From Bradyrhizobium sp. AT1 (lineage in GTDB: Bacteria; Pseudomonadota; Alphaproteobacteria; Rhizobiales; Xanthobacteraceae), in NCBI RefSeq assembly GCF_001590795.1, contig NZ_JXDL01000001.1, positions 2,859,025 through 2,904,137 of the forward strand: 45,113 nt of DNA, written 5' to 3'. The notes below the pieces were generated by a model. The model was not told where the DNA came from. It worked only from the letters and a program-made list of their open reading frames with translations, and did no database searches. Shown here piece after piece: positions 17,991 to 26,479 of this stretch (its first letter is position 1; each line of letters opens with the position of its first letter). The position numbers and the translations under genes are program-made.

Positions 17991-18159
17991 CCTTCTCCCC
18001 TTGTGAGAGAAGGTGGCGCGAAGCGCCGAATGAGGGGTTCTCACCGCGAGCAACGCTGGTTGGGCAGAGGTCGGTGCCTGCGGAGACAGGCCCCTCACTT
18101 GTCTCGCCGCTCCGCGGCGAGCCGCCCTCCCCCACAAGGGGCCCACAAGGGGAGAGGGC
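17991..18159. repeat. Large palindromic intergenic repeat between convergent genes
   Basis: The outer arms CCTTCTCCCCTTGTG and CACAAGGGGAGAGGG match in reverse complement with one difference. The interior holds smaller hairpins, for example CTCGCCGC...GCGGCGAG at about 18104-18121. It lies between the convergent stops of the Ldh2-type gene and the tartrate dehydrogenase gene and could end transcription from both sides. A related but shorter element begins at the right edge of the window. Confidence 0.78.
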
Positions 18160-18171
18160 AAGAACTCGGCC

Positions 18172-19245
18172 TCAATCCACCATATCCGCGACCGCCTTGC
18201 CGCATGCCGTTGTGTCCGCATTGCCGCCGAGGTCTTTGGTCCGCAGCGTGCGCTCGGCGAGCGTACGCTCGATCGCCTCGACGATAGACTTGCCGGCTTC
18301 CTTCTCGCCGAGATGCTCAAGCATCATCGCGCCCGACCAGATCGCGCCGATCGGGTTGGCAATGCCCTGGCCGGCGATATCGGGCGCCGAGCCGTGCACC
18401 GGCTCGAACACCGAGGGGAAATCGCCCTCGGGATTGATATTGCCTGACGGCGCGATGCCGATCGTTCCGGTGCAGGCCGGGCCGAGGTCCGACAGGATGT
18501 CGCCGAACAAATTGGAGCCGACCACGACGTCGAACCAATCCGGGTGCAACACGAAGTTCGCGGTGAGGATGTCGATGTGATACTTGTCCCACTTCACGCC
18601 GGGAAACTTCTTGGCCATCGCCTCCACGCGCTCGTCCCAATAGGGCATGGTGATGGAGATGCCGTTCGACTTGGTCGCCGAAGTCAAATGCTTCTTCGGC
18701 CGCGACTGCGCGAGCTCGAAGGCGAACTTCAGGATGCGGTCGACGCCGGTGCGGGTCATCACCGTCTGCTGCGTCACGAACTCGCGGTCGGTGTCGGGGA
18801 ACATGCGGCCGCCGACGGAGGAATATTCGCCTTCGGTGTTCTCGCGCACCACCCAGAAATCGATGTCGCCGGGCTTGCGATTGGCTAGGGGGCACGGCAC
18901 GCCGGGCATCAGCCGTACCGGACGGAGGTTCACGTACTGATCGAACTCCCTGCGAAATTTGATCAGCGAGCCCCAGAGCGAAACGTGGTCCGGAATCTTG
19001 GCCGGCCAGCCGACCGCGCCGAAATAGATCGCATCGTGCTTGCCGATCTTCTCCTTCCAGTCGTCCGGCATCATCTGGCCGTGCTTCTCGTAATAGTCCC
19101 AGGACGAGAAGTCGAAATGGTCGAAATGCAGGGCGACGCCGTGCTTCTTCGCCGCAGCCTCCAGGACGCGCAGGCCCTCGGGCATCACTTCCTTGCCGAT
19201 GCCGTCGCCGGGAATGACTGCGATCCGGTATTGTTTCTTGCTCAT
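18172..19245 (-). CDS. ttuC: Tartrate dehydrogenase / D-malate dehydrogenase (decarboxylating)
   Basis: A 357-residue member of the isocitrate/isopropylmalate dehydrogenase family. Recognisable parts are IAVIPGDGIGKEV at the N-terminus, the substrate arginine region VNLRPVRLMPG, FWVVRENTEGEYSSVGG, and the metal aspartates in SNLFGDILSDLGPA. Members of the TtuC/DmlA branch oxidise tartrate, D-malate or 3-isopropylmalate with NAD. The ATG at 19245 has AAGGGA 8 bases upstream. It is divergent from an SDR gene across a promoter rich in short repeats. Which of tartrate and D-malate is the real substrate cannot be told. Confidence 0.85.
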   Translation of the reverse strand: MSKKQYRIAVIPGDGIGKEVMPEGLRVLEAAAKKHGVALHFDHFDFSSWDYYEKHGQMMPDDWKEKIGKHDAIYFGAVGWPAKIPDHVSLWGSLIKFRREFDQYVNLRPVRLMPGVPCPLANRKPGDIDFWVVRENTEGEYSSVGGRMFPDTDREFVTQQTVMTRTGVDRILKFAFELAQSRPKKHLTSATKSNGISITMPYWDERVEAMAKKFPGVKWDKYHIDILTANFVLHPDWFDVVVGSNLFGDILSDLGPACTGTIGIAPSGNINPEGDFPSVFEPVHGSAPDIAGQGIANPIGAIWSGAMMLEHLGEKEAGKSIVEAIERTLAERTLRTKDLGGNADTTACGKAVADMVD

Positions 19246-19260
19246 CGAGAACGTCCCTTT

Positions 19261-19339
19261 TTGGTCCGGCAGCCGCCGCCTTTTTTGACCGCACTGCAAT
19301 GGACCAAACGCGTCGGCAGTGCAACGCTGCACTGCAATG
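19261..19339. promoter_or_regulatory. Operator-rich divergent promoter between ttuC and the SDR gene
   Basis: Three kinds of repeat overlap here. A perfect inverted repeat GCAGTGCA-N4-TGCACTGC lies at 19316-19335. A direct repeat GCACTGCAATG occurs at 19291-19301 and 19329-19339. An inverted pair TTGGTCC / GGACCAA lies at 19261-19267 and 19301-19307. The arrangement suggests one or two regulators binding here; none is encoded next door. Confidence 0.5.
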
Positions 19340-19401
19340 TTGACCGTGGCGCGGTGAGGCGCCTACTGGTTTGATCCTGTTCCTACCTGCGAGTATCTCT
19401 C

Positions 19402-20178
19402 ATGGATCTGCATCTGCGTGGCAAGCGCGTCCTGATCACGGGCGCGTCCAAGGGCATTGGCGCGGCCGCCGCCGAGGCGTTCGCCGAGGAAGGCGCGCAT
19501 CTCCTGCTTGCCGCCCGTAGCGGCGACCAGCTGAAGGTGCTGGCCGACCGATTGCGTTCCGCGCACCAGATCGATGCCGCAACGAGCATCGTCGATCTGC
19601 GCAAGGAAGAGGACGTCGCGCGGCTGGCGAAAGAAGCCGCCGACATCGACGTGCTCGTCAACAATGCCGGCGACATCCCCGGTGGCTCGATCGACAAGAT
19701 CGACGAAGCGACCTGGCGCCACGCCTGGGAATTGAAAGTGTTCGGGTACATCAACCTGACGCGGCATATCTACGCGCAGATGAAGGCCAGAGGCGGCGGG
19801 GTCATCGTCAACGACATCGGCGCCGCCGGCGAGAAGTTCGACGCGAATTACATCTGCGGCAGCGCCGGCAATGCCGCGCTGATGGCCTTCACCCGCGCGC
19901 TCGGCGGCAAGAGCCTCGCCGACAACATCCGCGTGGTCGGCATCAATCCCGGCCCGGTCGGCACCGATCGCCACGTCACGCTGCTCAAGACGCGGGCCAA
20001 GCACCAGTTCGGCGACGAGAGCCGCTACAAGGAATTCCAGAAGAGCCTGCCGCTCGGCCGTCCCGCGCATGCGCGTGAGATCGGCGACCTCATGGCGTTC
20101 CTGGCGTCGGATCGCGCCGGCTATACGTCGGGCGTGATCTACACGGTGGACGGCGGCATCAGCGCCGGCTGGGGTTAA
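19402..20178 (+). CDS. Atypical short-chain dehydrogenase/reductase
   Basis: A 258-residue SDR. The cofactor loop TGASKGIG (residues 14-21) and VLVNNAG are canonical, and the C-terminus DGGISAGWG is typical. The active site is not: where classical SDRs have Y-x-x-x-K this protein reads NYICGSAGNAALMAF, with the tyrosine three residues early and asparagine in the lysine position, and the usual catalytic serine region reads NDIGAAG. It binds a nucleotide but may use altered catalysis. The ATG at 19402 has only a weak GAG upstream. An amidase gene follows across a palindromic repeat, and ttuC is divergent. Confidence 0.87.
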   Translation: MDLHLRGKRVLITGASKGIGAAAAEAFAEEGAHLLLAARSGDQLKVLADRLRSAHQIDAATSIVDLRKEEDVARLAKEAADIDVLVNNAGDIPGGSIDKIDEATWRHAWELKVFGYINLTRHIYAQMKARGGGVIVNDIGAAGEKFDANYICGSAGNAALMAFTRALGGKSLADNIRVVGINPGPVGTDRHVTLLKTRAKHQFGDESRYKEFQKSLPLGRPAHAREIGDLMAFLASDRAGYTSGVIYTVDGGISAGWG

Positions 20179-20187
20179 CTTTATCCT

Positions 20188-20261
20188 CGTCATTGCGAGC
20201 GCCGCGAGCCTCTGTAGCAACCAGTCTGGATTGCTTCGTCGCTTCGCTCCTCGCAATGACG
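20188..20261. repeat. Palindromic repeat (CGTCATTGCGAGCG...CTCGCAATGACG), second copy
   Basis: Same family as the element at 11347-11433: the right-hand 40 bases are identical, and the left arm shares CGTCATTGCGAGCG. This copy is about 13 bases shorter in the middle. It lies between the SDR and the amidase, both rightward. Confidence 0.85.
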
Positions 20262-20290
20262 AACCAAGAATAGGCACAGGAGTAAAATAA

Positions 20291-21709
20291 TTGTCTCAAG
20301 ACCTGATCCGCGAAACCGCATGCGCCGTCGTCGACAAGCTGCGGTCCGGCGACATCTCGCCGCTCGAGCTGCTCGATGTGGTCGAGAAGCGCGTGAGAGA
20401 GGTCGATGGCAAGGTCAACGCCCTGCCGACGCTTTGTTTTGACCGCGCGCGGGACAGCGCCAAGGCCTTGATGCGAAAACCCGCCGGCGCGCGCGGGCTG
20501 CTTGCGGGCCTGCCGGTGCCGATCAAGGATCTGACCGATGTTGCGGGCGTCTTGAACACGCAGGGCTCGCCGATCTTCAAAGACAACATTCCCGCCAAGT
20601 CCGACCTCATGGTCGAGAATCTCGAAGCCAACGGCGCGGTGGTCTACGCCAAGTCCAACACGCCGGAATTCGGCGCGGGCGCCAACACGTTCAACGAAGT
20701 GTTCGGCGCGACGCTCAACCCCTGGGACACGACGAAATCCGCGGCGGGTTCTTCCGGTGGCGCTGCGGTGGCGCTGGCCACCGGCATGGCCTGGCTGGCG
20801 CAGGGCTCCGACATGGGCGGCTCCTTGCGCAGCCCCGCCGCGTTCTGCGGTGTCGTCGGCATGCGGCCGAGCATCGGCCGCGTCGCCCATACCCCGAAAT
20901 CCGGTATCGATCGTAATCTCGGCGTGGTCGGCCCGATGGCGCGCAACGTCGAGGACCTCGCGCTGCTGCTGGACGCCATGAGCGGCGATTACGCCGACGA
21001 TCCGCTGTCGCTGCCGGCGCCGGCGACCTCGTTCCTGTCGGCGGCCCAAGCGGGCAGGAAGCCGAAGCGCATCGCCTATTCACCGGATCTCGGCATCACC
21101 CCGGTCGATCCCGAAGTGAAGGCCATCACGCGCAAGGCTGCCCAACGCTTTGCCGAGGCCGGTGTCATCGTCGAGGAGGCGCATCCGGACTGGCGTGAGG
21201 CGCATGAATGCTTCCACGTTCTGCGCGCCTTCGATTTCGCGATCACCAAGGCCAATCTGCTGCGCACGAAGCGCGACCTGCTCAAGCCCGAGGTGATCTG
21301 GAACATCGAGGAAGGCCTCAAGCTCACGGTGGAGCAGCTCGCGCGTGCCCAGGCGCAGCGTGTCGACATGACGGCCCGGGCGGTCGAGTTCTTCAAGACC
21401 TACGATCTCTTGCTGACACCGACTACGATCGTGCCGCCCTTCCCGATCGAGCACCGCTATGTCGCCGAATGCGCCGGCAAGAGGTTCGACAATTACGTCG
21501 AGTGGCTCGGCATCGTCTATGCCATCACACTTGCATGCTGCCCCTCGCTGTCGCTGCCGTGCGGCTTCACGGCATCAGGCCTGCCGGTCGGCGTGCAGGT
21601 CGTCGGCGCACCGCGCGCGGACGCGCAGGTGATTGCCGGGGCGAAGGTGCTGGAGGATATTTTGGGCCTGCGCGGCACGACGCCGATCGATCCGAAGGTG
21701 AAGCAATAA
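20291..21709 (+). CDS. Amidase signature family hydrolase
   Basis: A 472-residue amidase with the complete Ser-cisSer-Lys machinery. The lysine is in GLPVPIKDLTDVAG (near residue 80), the cis-serine in AAGSSGGAAVALATG (near 155) and the nucleophile serine in GSDMGGSLRSPAAFCG (near 175-180). It hydrolyses an amide bond in the cytoplasm; the family is too broad to name the substrate. The start is a TTG at 20291, supported by AGGAG 8 bases upstream. It follows the SDR in the same direction, separated by a palindromic repeat. The Aap-type importer that follows is on the opposite strand. Confidence 0.9.
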   Translation: MSQDLIRETACAVVDKLRSGDISPLELLDVVEKRVREVDGKVNALPTLCFDRARDSAKALMRKPAGARGLLAGLPVPIKDLTDVAGVLNTQGSPIFKDNIPAKSDLMVENLEANGAVVYAKSNTPEFGAGANTFNEVFGATLNPWDTTKSAAGSSGGAAVALATGMAWLAQGSDMGGSLRSPAAFCGVVGMRPSIGRVAHTPKSGIDRNLGVVGPMARNVEDLALLLDAMSGDYADDPLSLPAPATSFLSAAQAGRKPKRIAYSPDLGITPVDPEVKAITRKAAQRFAEAGVIVEEAHPDWREAHECFHVLRAFDFAITKANLLRTKRDLLKPEVIWNIEEGLKLTVEQLARAQAQRVDMTARAVEFFKTYDLLLTPTTIVPPFPIEHRYVAECAGKRFDNYVEWLGIVYAITLACCPSLSLPCGFTASGLPVGVQVVGAPRADAQVIAGAKVLEDILGLRGTTPIDPKVKQ

Positions 21710-21716
21710 CTCCCCT

Positions 21717-21859
21717 CTCGTGCCCCGGACGCGGCGCAGCGCCCCTTCGGCGGTGCGCTGCAGAGCCGGGGCCCATCCCTCCACGACTTCGCTTGCGGCT
21801 CTGGGTCCCGGCTCTGCGGTGCAGCGCTAGGGCGCCGCACCTTGTCCGGGACACGGGAC
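21717..21859. repeat. Palindromic repeat (GTGCCCCGGAC...GTCCGGGACAC type)
   Basis: The outer arms CTCGTGCCCCGGAC and GTCCGGGACACGGG pair imperfectly, and the inner arms CAGAGCCGGG and CCCGGCTCTG pair exactly. It lies between the convergent amidase and AapM-type genes. The element at 27504-27642 is of the same family, sharing the outer and inner arms. Confidence 0.8.
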
Positions 21860-21861
21860 CG

Positions 21862-22968
21862 TCACCCTCCCCTCGCCGCCTCCAGGCTGCGGCTGTAGCG
21901 CGACATCGCAAAGCAGAAGATGAAATAGATCGCGGCGACGAAGATGTAGATCTCGACCGAGAATTGCTGCCAGGCGGGATCGATGATCGCGGTCTTGGCT
22001 GTCGTCAGCAGGTCGAAGATGCCGATGATGAGGACGAGGCTGGTGTCCTTGAAGAAGGCGATGAAGGTGTTGACCAGCGGCGGGATGACGTGGCGGATCG
22101 CCTGCGGCAGCACGATCAGCCGGTGCTTGCGCCAGTAGGACAGCCCAAGCGCATCCGCGGCCTCGTATTGCCCGCGCGGCACGGCCTGAAGGCCGCCGCG
22201 GATGACCTCGGCGAGATAGGCGCCCGCGAACAGGATGATCGCCACCTGCGCGCGCAACAGCTTGTCGATGTTGAATCCAGCGGGCATGAACAGTGGAAAC
22301 ATCACGCTCGCCATGAACAACAGGCTCACCAGCGGCACGCCGCGGATGAGTTCGACGTAGAGCACGCTGAGCGAGCGGATCGCCGGCAGCTTCGAGCGCC
22401 GGCCGAGCGCGACGAGGATGCCGAGCGGAAAGCCGAATGCGAGGCCAAACGTCGCCAGGATCAGCGTCACGGGAAGGCCACCCCAGCGGTCCTGCGAGAC
22501 GAAGGACAGACCGAGCACCCCGCCCCACATCAGTACGCTGATCAGCGCGAGCGCACCGATCCAGAGGAAGACGAGTTCGCGCCGCCACAACGCGCGGCGG
22601 GTCGACAGATAGTACAGCGCGATGAACAGCAGCACCGACAATGCCGGCCGCCACTGCTCGTCGAACGGATAGGTGCCGAACAGGATGAAGCGGTATTTTT
22701 CGGGAATGATCGCCCAGCAGGCGCCGACGCCACGCACCGCGCGGCAGGCGCTGGAATCGTTCGCCGGCGTCAGCCACACGGCGTTCGCGACGCCCCACTG
22801 CACAAAGCTGAAAACGCCCTTGGCAAGAATTGCCAGCAGCACGACCGACAAAATGCCGTTCGGGATCGACGAGAACAGATTGGCGCGAAGCCAGCGCAGC
22901 ACGGGATTTCCAATCTGCGGACGGCGGGCGCGACGCGGCGCATCGGGGATATCGGCGATCACCGTCAT
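21862..22968 (-). CDS. aapM: General L-amino acid type ABC transporter permease AapM
   Basis: A 368-residue inner-membrane permease of the polar amino acid importer family. A long N-terminal extension precedes the transport domain, as usual for AapM. The ATPase-contacting EAA loop is visible as EVIRGGLQAVPRGQYEAA, and the helix before the C-terminus is IYIFVAAIYFIFCFAM. The ATG at 22968 follows the AapQ stop by two bases, with GGAGCG as a ribosome site overlapping that stop. The open frame continues upstream on the minus strand, but only as an antiphase shadow of AapQ. No aapP ATPase gene follows. Confidence 0.88.
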   Translation of the reverse strand: MTVIADIPDAPRRARRPQIGNPVLRWLRANLFSSIPNGILSVVLLAILAKGVFSFVQWGVANAVWLTPANDSSACRAVRGVGACWAIIPEKYRFILFGTYPFDEQWRPALSVLLFIALYYLSTRRALWRRELVFLWIGALALISVLMWGGVLGLSFVSQDRWGGLPVTLILATFGLAFGFPLGILVALGRRSKLPAIRSLSVLYVELIRGVPLVSLLFMASVMFPLFMPAGFNIDKLLRAQVAIILFAGAYLAEVIRGGLQAVPRGQYEAADALGLSYWRKHRLIVLPQAIRHVIPPLVNTFIAFFKDTSLVLIIGIFDLLTTAKTAIIDPAWQQFSVEIYIFVAAIYFIFCFAMSRYSRSLEAARGG

Positions 22969-22970
22969 GC

Positions 22971-24155
22971 TCAGCGCTCCACCAGCGCGATACGCGCATT
23001 GTACCAGTTCATGAAGAAGCTGATGGAGAGGCTGATGGTCAGGAACACCGCCATGATCAGTGCAATCGCCTCGATGGCCTGGCCGGTCTGGTTCAGCGTG
23101 GTGTTGGCAATCGAGACCACGTCCTGATAGCCGATCGCGACCGCGAGCGAGGAGTTCTTGGTCAGGTTCAGATACTGGCTCGTCATCGGCGGCACGATCA
23201 CCCGCAACGCCTGCGGCAGGATGATCTGTCGCAACATGAAGCTGCGGCGCATACCAAGCGCATTGGCGGCATCCCACTGCCCGCGCGGCACGGACTGGAT
23301 GCCGCTGCGCACGATCTCGGCGATGAAGGCCGAGGTGTAAGTCACCAGCGCGATCAGCAGCGCGAAATATTCGGGGGCGAGCGTCAGCCCCCCGACGAAG
23401 TTGAAGCCGCGCAACTGCGGCCATTCGATCGTCCAGGACACACCGAGCAGCACGGACACCATCGCAGGCAACGCGACGATCAGGCCGAGCGCGAACGGCC
23501 AGGCCGGTCGCGGCTTGCCGTCGCGCAGCTGCTGCACGATGAGCTGCCTCCGGACGAGATAGAACGCGGCGAACCCGAGCAGGGCGGTGGCGAGCACCGA
23601 GAGCTGCAGCGGGCCGAGCGGAATGGCCGGCAGGATCAGGCCGCGATTGGACAGGAACACGCCCTCGACCGGCCGCCATGCCGCGCGCGCGGCCGGCAGC
23701 GCCTGCATCAGCACGTACCAGAACAGGAGCTGAAGCAGCAGCGGGATGTCACGGAGCGTTTCGACATAGACCGCGGCGAGCCGCGACAGCAGCCAGTTCG
23801 CCGACAAGCGCGAGATGCCGATCACCGTGCCCAGGATGGTCGCGAGCACGATCCCGATCACGGCGACGCGAAGCGTATTGCCGACGCCGACGACGAACGC
23901 CCAGAAATACGTGTCTCTCGGATTATAGGCCAGCAGGCCGTCGGCGATGGGCATGCCGGCCTCTCGGCCGAGGAAGGCAAAGCCGGTGGTGATGCGGCGG
24001 GCCGAAAGGTTGGTGACGGTATTGGACCAGAGGAAGGCGATCACGCCGACCGCGATCCCGACCACCAGGAGCTGCCAGAACAGACCCATCAATTCGTTGC
24101 GCCCGGGCGCGAACAAGCGGCGGCGCGGCGGCGGTCTGGGATGATCGGCGGTCAC
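22971..24155 (-). CDS. aapQ: General L-amino acid type ABC transporter permease AapQ
   Basis: A 394-residue permease pairing with AapM. A first helix at about 22-42 precedes a periplasmic portion and the transport domain; the EAA loop reads EIVRSGIQSVPRGQWDAANA. The likely start is a GTG at 24155 with AAGGA 10 bases upstream; the exact start is uncertain. It is the first gene of a leftward aapQM pair, divergent from the RpiR regulator across an 86-base gap with a clear dyad. Confidence 0.87.
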   Translation of the reverse strand: MTADHPRPPPRRRLFAPGRNELMGLFWQLLVVGIAVGVIAFLWSNTVTNLSARRITTGFAFLGREAGMPIADGLLAYNPRDTYFWAFVVGVGNTLRVAVIGIVLATILGTVIGISRLSANWLLSRLAAVYVETLRDIPLLLQLLFWYVLMQALPAARAAWRPVEGVFLSNRGLILPAIPLGPLQLSVLATALLGFAAFYLVRRQLIVQQLRDGKPRPAWPFALGLIVALPAMVSVLLGVSWTIEWPQLRGFNFVGGLTLAPEYFALLIALVTYTSAFIAEIVRSGIQSVPRGQWDAANALGMRRSFMLRQIILPQALRVIVPPMTSQYLNLTKNSSLAVAIGYQDVVSIANTTLNQTGQAIEAIALIMAVFLTISLSISFFMNWYNARIALVER

Positions 24156-24204
24156 GGCACAAAAATCCTTCTCAAGGCAGCGATTTCCGGCAGCGCACGT
24201 CAAC

Positions 24205-24233
24205 TGTTGCACCAAACTTTGTTTCGTGCAACA
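24205..24233. promoter_or_regulatory. Candidate RpiR operator in the aapQ/rpiR divergent promoter
   Basis: A perfect dyad TGTTGCAC-N13-GTGCAACA ends 8 bases before the start of the RpiR-type gene and begins 49 bases before aapQ. Its size and symmetry fit a dimeric regulator acting on both directions; the neighbouring RpiR protein is the obvious candidate. Confidence 0.65.
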
Positions 24234-24241
24234 AATGTTTC

Positions 24242-25114
24242 ATGGTCGAGCTTGCGAAATCCTCGCCGCTGAGCGAACTGCGCATCGCCTTGCCGTCGCT
24301 CCCGACGCGGCTGCAGGAGGTCGGACGCTTCGTCGCCGCCAACGACTACGACGCCACCACCCGCTCGATGCGCGATCTCGCCGCGGAAGCCGGCGCCGAT
24401 CCCACCGCGTTCACGCGCCTCGCCAAGGCGATCGGCTATTCGGGCTGGGACGAGTTGCGCGCCGCATTGACGGAAGCGCGGCGACCGTCGCAGACCTCTC
24501 CGTTCTCCGGCCGGGCGAAGAGCCGGCGTCATGGTCCCAATGCCGACGTCGCGCTCGTCACCGACAAGCTCGAAGCCGAAGCCGCCGGCCTTCCGCGCAT
24601 TCCGGCCCAACCGATTGCGGAAGCCGCCCGCGCGCTGCACGATGCCAAGCGGATCTGGATCGCGGGCTATCGCAGCTGCCGCAGCGTCGCGGAACTTCTG
24701 AACTACGAGCTCCGACTGTTTCGTCCCGAGCAGGTGCAGATCGTCGGCACATCCGGTCCGGACGATCTCGACCTCGGCGCGTTCCGTCCTGGCGAAGCCG
24801 TCATTGTCGTCGGCTTCCTGCCTTACACGCATGCAAGCGTCCGCGTCGCGCAGGCCGCCCATCGCAGCGGCGCAACCCTGATCGCGATCACGGACAGTCT
24901 TTCGGCGCCGATGGCCGAGGGCGCCGACCATTTGCTGCTGTTCGAGGCTGCCTCCTCGCCCGGCTTCTTCCCGAGCCTCACCGGCGCAATCGCAATTGCA
25001 CAGGCGCTGGCTGCCGTGACGTTCTCGCTCGGCGGCACCGCCGCGAAGAAGCGCCTGGAGACCACCGAGGCGCGGCTTGCCGCCGCCTCCGTCTATGTTT
25101 CAGAGAAAGGTTGA
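24242..25114 (+). CDS. MurR/RpiR-family transcriptional regulator
   Basis: A 290-residue regulator with an N-terminal helix-turn-helix (about 1-80, including RSMRDLAAEAGADPTAFTRL) and a C-terminal SIS domain (about 120-260). The SIS domain has RIWIAGYRSCRSVAELL where phosphosugar-type ligands bind in relatives. Here the neighbours handle amino acids, so the effector may be an amino acid derivative. It starts an operon with the aminotransferase (3 bases after its stop) and the binding protein, divergent from aapQM. Confidence 0.9.
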   Translation: MVELAKSSPLSELRIALPSLPTRLQEVGRFVAANDYDATTRSMRDLAAEAGADPTAFTRLAKAIGYSGWDELRAALTEARRPSQTSPFSGRAKSRRHGPNADVALVTDKLEAEAAGLPRIPAQPIAEAARALHDAKRIWIAGYRSCRSVAELLNYELRLFRPEQVQIVGTSGPDDLDLGAFRPGEAVIVVGFLPYTHASVRVAQAAHRSGATLIAITDSLSAPMAEGADHLLLFEAASSPGFFPSLTGAIAIAQALAAVTFSLGGTAAKKRLETTEARLAAASVYVSEKG

Positions 25115-25117
25115 CCC

Positions 25118-26467
25118 ATGGCCGCCCGCACCAGCCGCGTGCTGCACCGTTCGCTCCGAGAAACGCCGCCCAAGGCGATCGGCGGCGAGGGCGTCTATCT
25201 CTTCGCCGAGGACGGGCGCCGCGTCATCGACGCCTCCGGCGGCGCGGCCGTCTCGTGCCTCGGCCACCAGCATCCCCGCGTGATCGCGGCGATGGCGAAG
25301 CAGGCTTCGACGCTGGCCTATGCCCACACCGCCTTCTTCTCGTCCGAGCCGGCCGAGGCTCTCGCCGAGACGCTGGTCGGGCACGAGCCGGGTGGCCTCG
25401 CCTATGCCTATTTCGTCAGCGGCGGATCGGAGGCGATCGAAGCCAGCATCAAGCTCGCACGGCAGTATTTCATCGAGCGCGGCGAGCCGCAGCGGCAGCA
25501 TTTCATCGCGCGGCGGCAGAGCTACCACGGCAACACACTCGGTGCGCTCGCCGCCGGCGGCAATGCCTGGCGCCGCGCGCCCTACGCACCCCTGCTCTCG
25601 GCCGCCTTCAGCCACGTGACGCCGGCCTTTTCTTATCATGAGAAGCACGACGGCGAATCCGATGTGCAGTTCGTGGCGCGCCTGGCGGCGGAGCTCGAGG
25701 CTGAGTTTCAGCGACTCGGACCTGACACCGTCGCGGCATTCCTCGCCGAGCCCGTCGTCGGCGCCACCGCCGGAGCGGTGACGGCGCCCGACGGCTACTT
25801 CAAGGCCATGCGCGAGATTTGCGACCGCCACGGCGCGCTGCTCATTCTCGACGAGGTCATGTGCGGCATGGGCCGCACCGGCACCACACACGCCTGGGAG
25901 CAGGAGGGCATCGCGCCCGACATCCAGGCCATCGCAAAGGGGCTCGGCGGCGGCTATCAGCCGATCGGGGCCATGCTCGCCAGCGGCAAGATCATCGACA
26001 CCATCCGTGCCGGCTCAGGCGCGTTCCAGCACGGCCATACTTATCTCGCACACCCGCTCGCCTGCGCGGCGGCGCTCGCGGTGCAGGAGGTGATCCGCGA
26101 GGACCGCCTGCTCGACCGCGTGAAGGAGCGCGGCAAGCAACTCGAACAGCGGCTGACCGAGCGCTTCGGCAATCACCGCCATGTCGGCGACATCAGGGGC
26201 CGCGGCCTGTTCTGGGCGATCGAGCTGGTCGAAGATCGCGCCAGCCGCGCCTCGTTCGATCCCGCGCTCAAGCTCAACCAGAAGATCAAGGCGGAAGCCT
26301 TTGCGAACGGCCTTGGCTGCTATCCTGGCGGCGGCACCGTGGACGGCGTGCGCGGCGACCATGTGCTGCTGGCGCCGCCCTATATCGCCTCCGCGGACGA
26401 GATCGACCTGATCGTCGACAAGCTCGGCACGGCCGTCGACAACGTGTTGCGCAGTGTCAATCAGTGA
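25118..26467 (+). CDS. Class III PLP-dependent aminotransferase
   Basis: A 449-residue enzyme of the ornithine/omega-amino acid aminotransferase class. The cofactor region shows LILDEVMCGMGRTG and the PLP lysine sits in IQAIAKGLGGGYQP near residue 272. Close family members transfer omega-amino groups, beta-alanine, 4-aminobutyrate or related substrates to a 2-oxo acid. The ATG has AAGG 8 bases upstream. It stands between the RpiR regulator and the importer's binding protein, so it probably acts on the imported amino acid. The precise substrate is unknown. Confidence 0.9.
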   Translation: MAARTSRVLHRSLRETPPKAIGGEGVYLFAEDGRRVIDASGGAAVSCLGHQHPRVIAAMAKQASTLAYAHTAFFSSEPAEALAETLVGHEPGGLAYAYFVSGGSEAIEASIKLARQYFIERGEPQRQHFIARRQSYHGNTLGALAAGGNAWRRAPYAPLLSAAFSHVTPAFSYHEKHDGESDVQFVARLAAELEAEFQRLGPDTVAAFLAEPVVGATAGAVTAPDGYFKAMREICDRHGALLILDEVMCGMGRTGTTHAWEQEGIAPDIQAIAKGLGGGYQPIGAMLASGKIIDTIRAGSGAFQHGHTYLAHPLACAAALAVQEVIREDRLLDRVKERGKQLEQRLTERFGNHRHVGDIRGRGLFWAIELVEDRASRASFDPALKLNQKIKAEAFANGLGCYPGGGTVDGVRGDHVLLAPPYIASADEIDLIVDKLGTAVDNVLRSVNQ

Positions 26468-26479
26468 GGGGAGAGTAGC

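Noticed and set aside
17991..18159. Possible small gene between ldh2-type and ttuC genes
   Set aside because: Any open frame here runs through the inverted repeat and has no coding character or ribosome site.
22969..23679. Upstream extension of aapM through aapQ
   Set aside because: Arginine- and alanine-rich shadow translation without membrane segments; the true start at 22968 has its own ribosome site.
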